DNA of 64,000 nt from Flintibacter muris (GCF_943192995.1 NZ_CALPCP010000013.1:22457-86456), one strand, 5' to 3'. Numbered from the stretch's first letter, positions 41,637-50,634 are shown. The notes: generated by a model from the letters alone, not told the origin. Program-made: numbers and translations.

Positions 41637-42707
41637 ATGAAAGACTTTCTCCAGCGGAAAAACATTGTAATTTCCGCCAAGCGCTACGGAATTGACGCTC
41701 TGGGAGCCATGGCCCAGGGCCTGTTCTGCTCTTTGCTTATCGGCACCATCATCAAAACCCTGGGCCAGCAGCTGGGGCTGGCCTTCCTGGTGGATATGGG
41801 CGGGTTTGCCACCGCCATGTCCGCCCCCGCTATGGCGGTGGCTATTGGTTACGCCCTTCAGGCGCCCCCTCTGGTGCTGTTCTCTCTGGCGGCGGTGGGT
41901 CAGGCGGCCAACGCCATGGGCGGGGCTGGCGGTCCACTGGCCGTGCTGTTTATTGCCATTTTGGCCGCCGAAGTGGGCAAGGCGGTGTCCAAGGAGACCA
42001 AGGTGGACCTGCTGGTCACCCCCTTTGTCACCATCTTCACCGGCGTAGTCCTGTCTTATCTGATCGCCCCCCCGATTGGCAAGGTGGCCGACTCCTTCGG
42101 TACCCTGATTAACCAGACTACCATGCTCCAGCCCTTCTGGATGGGCATCACTGTCTCCGTTCTGGTAGGTATTGCCCTCACTCTGCCCATTTCCTCCGCC
42201 GCCATCTGCCACACCCTGAGCCTGGTGGGACTGGCGGGCGGGGCCGCCGTGGCGGGCTGCTGCGCCCAGATGGTGGGCTTCGCCGTTATGTCCTTCCGGG
42301 AAAACCGCTGGGGCGGGCTGGTATCTCAGGGACTGGGCACCTCCATGCTGCAAATGGGCAACATTGTTAAAAATCCCAGGATTTGGATTCCCCCCACCCT
42401 GGCCTCTGCCATTACTGGCCCCATCGCCACCTGCCTGTTCCGGCTGGAGATGAACGGTGACCCCATCAACTCCGGTATGGGAACCTGCGGCCTGTGCGGC
42501 CAGATCGGCGTATGGACGGGCTGGCTGGCCCCCAGCGAGGCCGCTGTCACCAAGGTGGGAGCGGTGGCGGTCAGCCCCACCGCCCTCCACTGGATTGGTC
42601 TGCTTTTGATCTGCTTTATTCTCCCTGCCGTGCTGTCGGTCATTTTCTGTGAAATTTTGCGGAAAATCGGCTGGATCAAAGAGGGCGATCTGACTCTGCC
42701 GCAATAA
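41637..42707 (+). CDS. PTS IIC-family membrane protein, PfoR-like
   Basis: A 356-residue polytopic protein of the PTS_EIIC_2 type, which includes the PfoR regulator of Clostridium perfringens. Helices include MAQGLFCSLLIGTIIKTLGQ and many Gly/Ala segments; QMVGFAVMSFRENRWGGLVSQGLGTSMLQ and NSGMGTCGLCGQIG are conserved blocks. No IIA or IIB gene lies nearby, so it may be a regulator or sensor rather than a complete PTS. The start at 41637 has AAAAAGGTGAT upstream; the frame extends upstream into the palindrome. Confidence 0.82.
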   Translation: MKDFLQRKNIVISAKRYGIDALGAMAQGLFCSLLIGTIIKTLGQQLGLAFLVDMGGFATAMSAPAMAVAIGYALQAPPLVLFSLAAVGQAANAMGGAGGPLAVLFIAILAAEVGKAVSKETKVDLLVTPFVTIFTGVVLSYLIAPPIGKVADSFGTLINQTTMLQPFWMGITVSVLVGIALTLPISSAAICHTLSLVGLAGGAAVAGCCAQMVGFAVMSFRENRWGGLVSQGLGTSMLQMGNIVKNPRIWIPPTLASAITGPIATCLFRLEMNGDPINSGMGTCGLCGQIGVWTGWLAPSEAAVTKVGAVAVSPTALHWIGLLLICFILPAVLSVIFCEILRKIGWIKEGDLTLPQ

Positions 42708-42712
42708 ATTCC

Positions 42713-42742
42713 TTGACGACTCTCCCCTTCCAGATGTAAAAT
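42713..42742 (+). promoter_or_regulatory. Promoter of the DUF1846 gene
   Basis: -35 TTGACG (42713-42718), 18-bp spacer, -10 TAAAAT (42737-42742), about 50 bp before the ATG. Confidence 0.65.
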
Positions 42743-42790
42743 ATTAGGGTATTTGCTGTTTACAGCGGAGAGAGAAAGGGAGAAGACAGA

Positions 42791-44278
42791 ATGGTCAAAA
42801 CAGGCTTTGACAACGAAGCATATTTAACCACCCAGTCACAGCACATCCGGGACCGCATTGCCCAGTTCGGGGGCAAGCTCTACCTGGAGTTCGGCGGCAA
42901 GCTGTTTGACGACTACCACGCCAGCCGGGTGCTCCCCGGCTTTGAGCCGGACAGCAAGCTGCGCATGCTGGAGCAGCTGCGGGACAAGGCGGAAATCATC
43001 ATTGCCATCAACGCCGGCGACATTGAGAAGAACAAGGTCCGGGGGGACCTGGGCATCACCTACGACAGCGACGTGCTCCGGCTCATTGACCAGTTCCGGG
43101 GCCGGGGGCTGTATGTGGGCAGCGTGGTGGTCACCCGTTACACCGGCCAGCCCGCCGCTGACGCCTTCCAGGGCCGGCTGGAGCAGCTGGGACTGCGGGT
43201 CTACCGCCACTACCCCATTGAGGGCTACCCCCACAATATCGGCAAGATTGTCAGCGATGAGGGCTTTGGCCGCAACGAGTACATCCAGACCAGCCACCCC
43301 CTGGTGGTGGTCACCGCCCCCGGCCCAGGCAGCGGCAAGATGGCCACCTGCCTCAGCCAGCTGTACCACGAGAACAAGCGGGGCACAGTGGCAGGCTACG
43401 CCAAATTTGAGACCTTCCCCATCTGGAACCTGCCCCTGAAGCATCCGGTCAACCTGGCCTACGAGGCGGCCACCGCCGACCTGGATGATGTGAACATGAT
43501 TGACCCCTTCCACCTTCAGGCCTACGGCCAGACCACCGTCAACTACAACCGGGATGTGGAGGTCTTCCCTGTTCTGGCCGCAATCTTTGAAAAAATCACC
43601 GGCAAGTGCCCCTACCAGTCCCCCACCGATATGGGGGTGAATATGGCGGGCAGCTGTATTGTGGACGACGGTGTCTGCCAGGAGGCCGCCAAGCAGGAGA
43701 TTGTCCGCCGGTATTACGACGCTCTGTGTGAGCGCCGCCAGGGCAAGGGCTCTGACAGCGCGGTGTACAAGCTGGAGCTGCTGATGCAGCAGGCCGGCAT
43801 TACCACAGACATCCGCCCCGCCGCCGCCCGGGCCAATGAGCTGGCCGAGGCCACCGGCGAACCCGCCATGGCCATCCAGCTGGCCGACGGCACGCTGATT
43901 AACGGCAAGACCTCTGAGCTGATGGGCTGCTCCGCCGCCGCCCTGCTCAACGCGCTGAAAACCCTGTCAGGGGCAGGGGGGCACGGCGTCCACCTCATTG
44001 CCCAGTCGGCCATTGAGCCTATCCAGACCGTCAAGGTGAACTATCTGGGCTCCGCCAACCCCCGGCTCCACAGCGATGAGGTGCTCATTGCCCTGGCCTC
44101 CTCCGCCAGCCAGGAGCCCAGGGCCGCCCGCGCCCTGGAACAGCTGGCCGCCCTCAAGGGCTGTCAGGCCCACTGCTCCGTAATCCTCTCCCCGGCGGAC
44201 GCCACCACTTACAAAAAGCTGGGCCTCCAGCTCACCTGCGAGCCCCGGTATCAGACCAACAAGCTGTACCATCGCTAA
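42791..44278 (+). CDS. DUF1846 (UPF0371) family protein
   Basis: A 495-residue cytosolic protein. The start GFDNEAYLTTQSQHIRDRIA and the segment VVVTAPGPGSGKMATCLSQL (a Walker-A-like GPGSGK) are characteristic of DUF1846; FPIWNLPLKHPVNLAYEAAT follows. The function of the family is not established; a nucleotide-binding role is suggested by the GPGSGK loop. ATG 42791 has a GAGAAAGGGAGA leader. A membrane protein gene follows after 9 bp. Confidence 0.9.
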   Translation: MVKTGFDNEAYLTTQSQHIRDRIAQFGGKLYLEFGGKLFDDYHASRVLPGFEPDSKLRMLEQLRDKAEIIIAINAGDIEKNKVRGDLGITYDSDVLRLIDQFRGRGLYVGSVVVTRYTGQPAADAFQGRLEQLGLRVYRHYPIEGYPHNIGKIVSDEGFGRNEYIQTSHPLVVVTAPGPGSGKMATCLSQLYHENKRGTVAGYAKFETFPIWNLPLKHPVNLAYEAATADLDDVNMIDPFHLQAYGQTTVNYNRDVEVFPVLAAIFEKITGKCPYQSPTDMGVNMAGSCIVDDGVCQEAAKQEIVRRYYDALCERRQGKGSDSAVYKLELLMQQAGITTDIRPAAARANELAEATGEPAMAIQLADGTLINGKTSELMGCSAAALLNALKTLSGAGGHGVHLIAQSAIEPIQTVKVNYLGSANPRLHSDEVLIALASSASQEPRAARALEQLAALKGCQAHCSVILSPADATTYKKLGLQLTCEPRYQTNKLYHR

Positions 44279-44287
44279 GGAGGGCCG

Positions 44288-45841
44288 ATGGCCTTGTCTG
44301 ATTTGCATACAATTTGGTTCAAGCGGGGTGTTGTCCTGGCGGCCTTGGCTTTTTGGGGACTGCTGGCCGGGGCCGCCCACTACAGTCTCATAGACGATAT
44401 GCAGTGGGCCATACAAATCGGGGTGGACTGGTGGCGGAACGGTACGCTGAACAGCCGCTATGCGGGCAACTTTTTCGCGGTGCTCCTGTGTCACTCCTCG
44501 CTGGCGCGGGTTGCCGTCATGGGGCTGACCATGTTCCTCATTCCTTATCTTATGGCCCGTCTGGCCGTGCGGGATGGAGCCGGGACCGCTTCTCCCGCCT
44601 TCCTCCCGGCCTTTCTGCTGTCCAATGCCGCCGTTCTGCTCATGCCGCTTCTTATTTGGCGGGAGGTTTACGGCTGGGTGTCCGGCTTTGGCAACTATGG
44701 GGTATCTGTGCTGTTTTTTCTCCTCTGGCTTACTGCTCTGCGCCATGTGGAACACACCCGCCGCCATTGCGTTTTCTGGGCTACCGTGCTGTTCCTTCTC
44801 ACCCTGCTGATGGGGCTCTTTTTGGAGAATCTCACGCTGCTGTTCTTTGGGGCCAGTCTGCTGCTGGCCCTTCGGGCGATTTGGGACAAGCCCCTCCGTC
44901 TCCCCTTTGGGGCCTGTTTGGTTGGAGCGGCGGCGGCGGTCTACCTGATGTTTTTCAATACCATCGTCCTGGAACTGCTCCGGGACGGGGTATCTCTGGG
45001 CGGCCGCCGGGCACTGACCTTCTCCCTGGAGGATGGATTTGCCACCATTTTCAATATTATGCTGCGGCGTTATTTTGGCCATTTGCTGCCTATGACATTT
45101 CTGCACGGCCCCCACATTGCCCTGCCGCTGGCCGTCCTCACAGGGTGCGCCCTCTGGCGGGGGCCGCGGCCTAAGCTGTGGCCGCTTGGACTGCTCCCTT
45201 TGGCCTGCGGCGGCTGTATCTGGAGCGGAACACCTTATAACACGCTGTTCAGCGCTCTGTTCTGCTGCCTGTGCTGGGGACTGGCCCTGTTGGCCCTGCT
45301 CCTGCAGCGGGACTGCTGGCGGGATAAGATTGGCCGCATTCTGCTGCTATTGGCATCTCCCCTGTCTCTGGTTCCGCTGGCCGCCATTGACATCCTCGGG
45401 GCCCGGTTTTATTTCTTTCCCCTGGTCCTGACCGCGCTGGTGGCTGTGGACGAGGCGGCTCCCCTGCTGGCCCATTGGAAAGGGCGGACTGCCGCCGCTC
45501 TGATTGCTGCGGCACTGATGGCCCCCTGGGTGTGGCGAGGAGGGGATGTTCTGGCCTGTAATCTGCTACGGTGGTCGCTGACCAACCGGGCCCGGGCGGA
45601 ACACAGCCAAACCTTGGTCCTGCCCACCGACCGGTATGACGGCCTGTGGTGGTATCCCCGCAACCCCGTCAGCGCCGAGGGTGCCAATTACTACGCCCAG
45701 CGCTTCAACCTGCCTATGGATATCACGCTGGTGATCCTGCCTGCGGGCTCCTTTGAGACCTGGCCCGATATCCCCCCAGAGCTGTGGGAAAATCGGAAAG
45801 AACTCCACCCGGACGAGCCGTTTATACCCACCATGCCCTGA
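44288..45841 (+). CDS. Polytopic membrane protein, possibly DUF6056-like
   Basis: A 517-residue protein with about 11-12 helices and short loops. SLIDDMQWAIQIGVDWWRNG followed by LNSRYAGNFFAVLL after helix 1 resembles the acidic first-loop pattern of GT-C/DUF6056-type membrane proteins, which suggests transfer of lipid-linked sugars. The C-terminal 60 residues are soluble (YYAQRFNLPMDIT). AAGGAGGG precedes the ATG, 9 bp after DUF1846, so co-expressed with it. Family membership is tentative. Confidence 0.65.
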   Translation: MALSDLHTIWFKRGVVLAALAFWGLLAGAAHYSLIDDMQWAIQIGVDWWRNGTLNSRYAGNFFAVLLCHSSLARVAVMGLTMFLIPYLMARLAVRDGAGTASPAFLPAFLLSNAAVLLMPLLIWREVYGWVSGFGNYGVSVLFFLLWLTALRHVEHTRRHCVFWATVLFLLTLLMGLFLENLTLLFFGASLLLALRAIWDKPLRLPFGACLVGAAAAVYLMFFNTIVLELLRDGVSLGGRRALTFSLEDGFATIFNIMLRRYFGHLLPMTFLHGPHIALPLAVLTGCALWRGPRPKLWPLGLLPLACGGCIWSGTPYNTLFSALFCCLCWGLALLALLLQRDCWRDKIGRILLLLASPLSLVPLAAIDILGARFYFFPLVLTALVAVDEAAPLLAHWKGRTAAALIAAALMAPWVWRGGDVLACNLLRWSLTNRARAEHSQTLVLPTDRYDGLWWYPRNPVSAEGANYYAQRFNLPMDITLVILPAGSFETWPDIPPELWENRKELHPDEPFIPTMP

Positions 45842-45858
45842 TTTCTCTCCACAAAAAT

Positions 45859-45894
45859 GGACCGTGAAGGAAGCTCCTCCGCGGTCCGTTTTTT
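45859..45894 (+). terminator. Terminator of the DUF1846-membrane protein operon
   Basis: GGACCG/CGGTCC stem followed by GTTTTTT, right after the membrane protein stop. Confidence 0.85.
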
Positions 45895-46627
45895 AGGGCT
45901 GTGTCCACCGGATCGGACCGGCAGCCCCATCCTCAATGGGGATATACCGGTCCTGACAGGATATCCCGGTGATGTGCTCCACGTCCAGGGGCTCCACATC
46001 CTCCGGCTGTACCAGATTGCAGGGGACCATAAACAGCCAGCTGCCAATGCCCAGATCAAAGGAGCCGGCCAGGCTGTTCCGGACTGATACCCGCCGGCTT
46101 CCGTCCGAGAAATACACCGTCAGCTCACCTCGCAGCTTATCCTGATCCCGAGTGTTTTCAAAGGCGGCGTTCTCCTTGCGCTGTGTCACAGCATGGATTC
46201 CTACCCACGACAGCTCCAGCGTCATGTTGGGGTCGCCCGCGCTCTGGCCGCCCCATTCCATCACAGCGGCCAGGGCGGTTTTGCCGTCCTCCCCAAGGCG
46301 GATGATATCCCCGCCCAACATGGTCATAGATACCTGCAAGCGTTCCGGCGCGATCTGTTCGAAACGCCCCCAGACATCCATTTCCTCTCGAAGCCGGCCG
46401 CCCTCCAGGTCCTCAATTTCCACATAGGCCACAAGCAGGTAGTGCAGATAGAGCACCGCCTGATCTCTGCGGGGCAGCTCCATGATCTGCCGCAGCAGGG
46501 ACGAAGCCTGGGGGGCGGCCAGCTCCAGGGTCTCGTCCAGAGGGATGGTGGGCCGGCGGCGCAGCCGCCGCCACAGACCGCGGCACTCATTGGCGGTCAC
46601 CTGAAGCAGCAGAGGAAATAAAAAGGC
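45893..46627 (-). pseudogene. Sigma factor/anti-sigma fusion relic
   Basis: The first part of the frame (46627 to about 46435) reads REAFLFPLLLQVTANECRGL...RRPTIPLDE...LPRRDQAVLYLHYL, which matches an ECF sigma factor from region 2 to the middle of region 4, but lacks the front and the recognition helix. It then runs directly into a roughly 180-residue extracytoplasmic-like domain (VSMTMLGGDIIRLG; LTVYFSDGSRRVSV; VEHITGISCQDRYIPI) similar to the outer part of anti-sigma/DUF4179-type proteins. The membrane helix and junction are missing. I infer a deletion that fused a sigma/anti-sigma pair. No credible start codon; the coding sequence begins inside the terminator of the next gene. Confidence 0.6.
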
Positions 46628-46643
46628 TTCCCGAAGGGAAGCC
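46621..46643 (-). terminator. Terminator of the 46650-47546 gene
   Basis: Minus-strand GGCTTCCC-TTC-GGGAAGCC followed by TTTTTATTT. It overlaps the start of the sigma-like relic. Confidence 0.85.
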
Positions 46644-46649
46644 AAATCA

Positions 46650-47546
46650 TTATGCCAAAATATCCAGCTGCTTATAGGCCGCGATTTTTTCAGCGGCCTC
46701 CTCCCAGGTAAAGCGGTCGCGGACAAACTCATAATCGCTCCAGATACGCGCCAGCTCCGCCTTGATCTGGGGGACCTCGTTCAAGTCCTCCGCTCCGGTG
46801 CGGACATAGTAGTCGGGCAGAAGAGCGCAGGCCACTGCGTCAAGCTCGGGGGCGGCGGTGGGGTCGATCACCTCCTGGCTCTGGGCGGACAGCAGCCGGA
46901 GATGGCTGTCGGTATAGCCGTTGAGCACCTGCTCCACCCCGAACATGCCGTTCCAGTCAAACATCTGGAAGGGGGCCCCGCCGGGGGCCTGGATCTCGCC
47001 GGTGTAGTAGGCCGGCTTGCCGTTGAGCTCATAGAGGGCGTTGCACAGGTCCATCAGGCGCTGGTATTCCTCCGCAGGAGGCAGGGTCTGGAGGGAGCGA
47101 AACATCATATCCACCGCCCAGTCCAGCTCGCCCAGCGCCTCGCAGCCGGGCAGCTTTGAAAGCCGCTCTCCCAGCTTCACCAACCGGGCTATGGACAGCA
47201 GGCCCCACACCCGGTCCTGGACATCGTTCAGCTCCTCTGCCTTTTCCTCAATCTCGGCAAGGATGGCGTTGTAGAACAGTCCGTCCTCCCCCTCCAGCGT
47301 GCCGATGCGGTCGGAGCAGTCGTCAACGAGCTTGTCCCCCACCTTATCGTAGACGGCGTCGCTGGCGCTGTAGATGGTGTCCGCCCGGTGGAGCCACAGC
47401 TGGGCGTGGTTCAGGTCGCCCTGGTCCATAGCGGCAGTCCCCAGCTCGTAATAGGCCCTGGCCAGACTGGCCCAGTCCTTTTTCTTTTGCAGCTCGGCCA
47501 GCCGGTCCTCCGGCGTTTTGGCCTCTTTCTTTCCAAATCCAAACAT
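46650..47546 (-). CDS. Uncharacterised helical-repeat protein
   Basis: A 298-residue acidic soluble protein. The N-terminus MFGFGKKEAKTPEDRLAELQ is basic. Residues 20-150 look like TPR/SEL-like helical hairpins (WASLARAYYELGTAAMDQGD; HAQLWLHRADTIY). The start is ATG 47546 with AGGAG at 9 bp; the ATG 3 codons earlier is too close to it. No known family. It may act as a scaffolding or stress protein. A terminator follows. Confidence 0.7.
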   Translation of the reverse strand: MFGFGKKEAKTPEDRLAELQKKKDWASLARAYYELGTAAMDQGDLNHAQLWLHRADTIYSASDAVYDKVGDKLVDDCSDRIGTLEGEDGLFYNAILAEIEEKAEELNDVQDRVWGLLSIARLVKLGERLSKLPGCEALGELDWAVDMMFRSLQTLPPAEEYQRLMDLCNALYELNGKPAYYTGEIQAPGGAPFQMFDWNGMFGVEQVLNGYTDSHLRLLSAQSQEVIDPTAAPELDAVACALLPDYYVRTGAEDLNEVPQIKAELARIWSDYEFVRDRFTWEEAAEKIAAYKQLDILA

Positions 47547-47632
47547 AGCAGTCATCTCCTGTTTTGTTGTGGGTACGCTGATTGGATTATAGCCTCGCTG
47601 AAAAAGCTTGTCAAATTAAGATTTTCTGAACA

Positions 47633-47658
47633 AAGGGACGGTCCGAAGACCGTCCCTT
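47633..47658 (-). terminator. Terminator of the two-helix cassette
   Basis: AAGGGACGGTC/GACCGTCCCTT with loop CGAA; minus strand continues TGTTCAG. Directly downstream of the YbjQ-fused gene. Confidence 0.7.
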
Positions 47659-47666
47659 GCATCTGT

Positions 47667-48245
47667 TTATTTAAACCGCACCGCCGTGCCGTAGGCAATC
47701 ACCTCGGCGGCCCCCTGCATCACGGCGGAGGAGCCGTAGCGAATGTTGATGACGGCGTCTGCCCCCAGGGCCTCGGCCTCGTCCACCATGCGCTTGACGG
47801 CGATCTGACGGGCCTCGTTGAGCATCTCGGTGTAGCCGGTGATCTCGCCTCCTACCAGAGTTTTCATGCCGGCCATAAAGTCCTTGCCGAAATTCTTGGA
47901 CTGAACCACGGTGCCCTTGGCCATGCCCAGCACCTCAAATTCCTTTCCAGGGATGTAGTCGATACTTACCAGCAGCATATGATGTTCCTCCTTATATACT
48001 ATCTCAGATTTCATATTTTCCAGAGAGTCAATCTCCTGGAACCGTCGTTTCAGCGCCCACAGGGCGGGGAGCATCAGCCCGGCGCAGAGCAGTGTCAGCC
48101 CGGCAAACAGGACAAACAGCGGCTGAGGCATGCCGGGGATGAGGCACAGCGCCCAGAAACCAATGACGCAGGCCGCCTGGAGCAGTCCGAACAGGGCAAT
48201 CCCCAGGACCGCCTCCCGCTTCGCTTTAGTATTTCCGCGCTTCAT
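47667..48245 (-). CDS. Two-helix membrane module fused to a YbjQ domain
   Basis: A 192-residue protein. Helices at about 12-36 (VLGIALFGLLQAACVIGFWA) and 42-66, then the motif LKRRFQEIDSLEN, then a YbjQ-type domain (LLVSIDYIPGKEFEVLGMAK; YTEMLNEARQIAVKRMVDEA; GADAVINIRYG). YbjQ folds are pentameric and of unknown function, sometimes called heavy-metal-binding. Its start overlaps the preceding gene by 20 bp. Last gene of the four-gene cassette. Confidence 0.82.
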   Translation of the reverse strand: MKRGNTKAKREAVLGIALFGLLQAACVIGFWALCLIPGMPQPLFVLFAGLTLLCAGLMLPALWALKRRFQEIDSLENMKSEIVYKEEHHMLLVSIDYIPGKEFEVLGMAKGTVVQSKNFGKDFMAGMKTLVGGEITGYTEMLNEARQIAVKRMVDEAEALGADAVINIRYGSSAVMQGAAEVIAYGTAVRFK

Positions 48246-48483
48246 CCAGCTCTCCCTTCTCGATCTCCCGCACCCGCTGCCACAGGGCGGCGAAGGTGAA
48301 GGGGATGGTAATCAGATCGGACACGGCCAGAAAGAGCATCAGCCCGCGCAGCCAGCCAGTCTGGGTGACCGACCGCAGCCAGAACAGAGCCCCCACCGTC
48401 AGCAGCTGGAACAGGGTGCTAAGGACCACCGATTTTACCGCTGCCCTCTTTTCCTCCTGGCGGTCAATACTTTTTGGCTTCAT
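48226..48483 (-). CDS. Small two-helix membrane protein (cassette gene 3)
   Basis: An 85-residue protein: a basic N-terminus (MKPKSIDRQEEKRAAVKSVV), two helices and the C-terminal motif LWQRVREIEKGELDEARKY. AAAGGAGGCG before ATG 48483. Overlaps both neighbours by 20 bp. A paralogue of the module in the adjacent genes. No known function. Confidence 0.82.
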   Translation of the reverse strand: MKPKSIDRQEEKRAAVKSVVLSTLFQLLTVGALFWLRSVTQTGWLRGLMLFLAVSDLITIPFTFAALWQRVREIEKGELDEARKY

Positions 48484-48718
48484 CCTCCTCGCCTCCTTTA
48501 ATCTCCCTCCACCGCTGGAACAGAGCAATGATGACTCCCACCGCCACGGCCAGGTACAAAAAGGCGCAGAACAGGATCAGGCCGGTGGTGAAGGGTTCGG
48601 TAAAGCCGCTGAAGTACCCCACCAGCATGGCCCCGGTAAGCAGAAACATGAACCCGGCCACCAGAATGGTGACCACCACCGCCCCGGCAAAGCCCTTTTC
48701 ATCAGTAGTTTTTCGCAT
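48464..48718 (-). CDS. Small two-helix membrane protein (cassette gene 2)
   Basis: An 84-residue protein (MRKTTDEKGFAGAVVVTILV start), two helices, and the C-terminal motif LFQRWREIKGGEEDEAKKY. AAAGGAGAGG before ATG 48718. Overlaps the MerR gene by 17 bp and the next by 20 bp. The C-terminus is almost identical in pattern to the other cassette members. Confidence 0.82.
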   Translation of the reverse strand: MRKTTDEKGFAGAVVVTILVAGFMFLLTGAMLVGYFSGFTEPFTTGLILFCAFLYLAVAVGVIIALFQRWREIKGGEEDEAKKY

Positions 48719-49352
48719 CGTCTTCCTCTCCTTTCTGAATTTCCTTGATCCGTTGGAACAGGGCCAGCAGGACCCCCAGGATGATAACCGCCGGAATGGC
48801 CACCAGCACAAGCATCAGGGCCACAGGCGGGGCGTTGGTGGTATCCACCGTAAAGCCCCACACCATCAAAACGATGATTCCCGCCATCAGGGCGGTGGTC
48901 AGCAGGGCCATAACGGCGGCCCCAGCGTAGCGGACAGGCTTTAAGTCCTGTTTCTGCTTGTCCTGGAAGGTGGTGCCCCTCTGTTCCAGCTGTTCCATCT
49001 CCTCCAGCAGCCCGGCGGCGTCCAGGGTGTCCAGCCGCTCCTCCCGGTCCTTTAAGGACTGGCACAGCTGGATGGACTGCTCCAGACTGTGTCGCTCCCG
49101 CTCCAAGGTAACCAGGTGGCGGCGCATCCCGTCGGCCACCGTGCCCCCGGCCTGCATTTTGCGGATCTCCTCCAGAGGGACGCCCAGCTTGCGCATGAGC
49201 TTGATCTGCCGCAAAATGGCAACCTCCTCTTCGCCGTAGTCCCGGTAGCCGTTGGAGCTGTCCCGCCGGGGGGACAGCAGCCCCTGTTCCTCATAAAAGC
49301 GGATGTTCTTTTTGGTGATGCCCACCTGGGCCTCCACCTCATTGATCTTCAC
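48702..49352 (-). CDS. MerR regulator fused to a two-helix membrane module (cassette gene 1)
   Basis: A 216-residue protein. A MerR DNA-binding domain (INEVEAQVGITKKNIRFYEE, NGYRDYGEEEVAILRQIKLM) is followed by a coiled coil (LVTLERERHSLEQSIQLCQ), then two helices (AVMALLTTALMAGIIVLMVW; LMLVLVAIPAVIILGVLLAL) and the C-terminal motif LFQRIKEIQKGEEDDAKNY. No cysteine metal site. The start is GTG 49352 with AAAGGGGG upstream. It heads the operon and is probably an autoregulator that senses the membrane through the shared module. Confidence 0.85.
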   Translation of the reverse strand: MKINEVEAQVGITKKNIRFYEEQGLLSPRRDSSNGYRDYGEEEVAILRQIKLMRKLGVPLEEIRKMQAGGTVADGMRRHLVTLERERHSLEQSIQLCQSLKDREERLDTLDAAGLLEEMEQLEQRGTTFQDKQKQDLKPVRYAGAAVMALLTTALMAGIIVLMVWGFTVDTTNAPPVALMLVLVAIPAVIILGVLLALFQRIKEIQKGEEDDAKNY

Positions 49353-49486
49353 GGGCCGCGCCCCCTTTCTGATTGACACTCTACACCTTCCACAAGGGGG
49401 AAAGTCAAGAGATTTTTGAAAAAAAATAAGATTCCACCTGCTGTAAGGGCAAAATCTCCGTCCCACCCGCAGGCGGCAAAGCGTCC

Positions 49487-50158
49487 CTACAAGATTTCCG
49501 TAACTGTCAGCCCTTTCCTCTCCACCCGGAATTTCACCTCCAGGCCGGCAAAGGACATGCCGTACACCCGGTCCGGGTTGTCCTGATATTGGGGCCGGGG
49601 GTCCTGGGCCAGAACGGCCAGCAGAGCGGCCCGCTTGTCCTCCGGGACGGCGGCCAGCAGACTGTCCGGACAGTCCACCTCCAGCTCCGCCTCCTTGGGC
49701 CGGGCGGCAAAGCCGCCCACAGCCTCGGGCTTGCAGTCGGCGTAGGGGAGGTAGGGCTTGACATCGTAAATGGGGGTGCCGTCCAGCAGGTCGGCCCCGG
49801 CGACTATCAGAACGGGCCCCAGCTCCCGGTCCTGGCGGAGCTCCACCAGGCGCACACAGGACAGCCCAATGGGGTTGGGCCGGAAGGGTGACCGGGTGGC
49901 GAACACCCCCAGCCGCCTGTTGCCCCCCAGCCGGGGCGGGCGGACGGTGGGCGACCACCCCACCCGCCGGGCCTGGGAAAACTCCCAGATCAGCCACAGG
50001 TGGGAGAAACCCTCCAGCCCCCGGAAGGCGCTGGGGTCCCGGTAGTCCGGTTCAAAGACCACCGTGGCGGTGAGGGCATCCACCAGCCCGCTCTGCCTGG
50101 GGATGCCGAATTTTTCGGGGAAGTCGCTGCGAATATGGGCGACAGGGTTAAACTCCAT
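49487..50158 (-). CDS. trmO: TrmO-type tRNA methyltransferase (TsaA family)
   Basis: A 223-residue protein. The TsaA/TrmO barrel motifs are FNPVAHIRSDFPEKFG, LEGFSHLWLIWEF and RSPFRPNPIGLS; the C-terminal subdomain has DGTPIYDVKPYLPYAD and ends with RVYGMSFAGLEV. In E. coli TrmO methylates t6A37 of tRNA-Thr using SAM. The start at 50158 has GGGAGGG; longer frames upstream lie over the CBS gene. Confidence 0.9.
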   Translation of the reverse strand: MEFNPVAHIRSDFPEKFGIPRQSGLVDALTATVVFEPDYRDPSAFRGLEGFSHLWLIWEFSQARRVGWSPTVRPPRLGGNRRLGVFATRSPFRPNPIGLSCVRLVELRQDRELGPVLIVAGADLLDGTPIYDVKPYLPYADCKPEAVGGFAARPKEAELEVDCPDSLLAAVPEDKRAALLAVLAQDPRPQYQDNPDRVYGMSFAGLEVKFRVERKGLTVTEIL

Positions 50159-50205
50159 AAAAATCCCTCCCGCACCATTATAGGGCACGGGAGGGTATTT
50201 GTCCA

Positions 50206-50634
50206 TCAGCGGACAATAATGTTTTCCGAGATCTCGCTGAGGGCCTGGGCGGCCTCCATGTCGAACCGGCCGCTGCGGGCCAGGTCGGACAGGGAAATCA
50301 TCCCCACCAGCCTGCCCTTGTCCACCACCGGCAGACGGCGGACCTGGTGGAGGGCCATGAGCCGGGTGGCCTCCCGGCAGTCGTCCCCAGGGGCGACGGT
50401 GGCGCAGGAACGGGTCATGATGTCCCGCACCGGGGTCTGGGCGGGATCCTCCTCGGCGGCCACGCACCGCAGGACAATGTCCCGGTCGGTGACCATCCCC
50501 CGCAGCCGGCGGTCAGAGCCGCACACAGGCAGCGCCCCCACGTTGTGCCGGCTGATAAGCCGGGCGGCCAGCGCGGCGGAGGAGGTTGGCTCCACCGTCA
50601 CCGCGCTGGGGTTCATAAGGTCCTTTACCTGCAT
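50206..50634 (-). CDS. CBS-domain protein
   Basis: A 142-residue protein made of two CBS motifs: VKDLMNPSAVTVEPTSSAAL...LPVCGSDRRLRGMVTDRDIV and VRDIMTRSCATVAPGDDCRE...LPVVDKGRLVGMISLSDLAR. It probably binds an adenine nucleotide and acts as a small sensor. ATG 50634 is chosen because AAAGGGTGG fits it; an earlier GTG is too close. No partner enzyme fused. Confidence 0.9.
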   Translation of the reverse strand: MQVKDLMNPSAVTVEPTSSAALAARLISRHNVGALPVCGSDRRLRGMVTDRDIVLRCVAAEEDPAQTPVRDIMTRSCATVAPGDDCREATRLMALHQVRRLPVVDKGRLVGMISLSDLARSGRFDMEAAQALSEISENIIVR

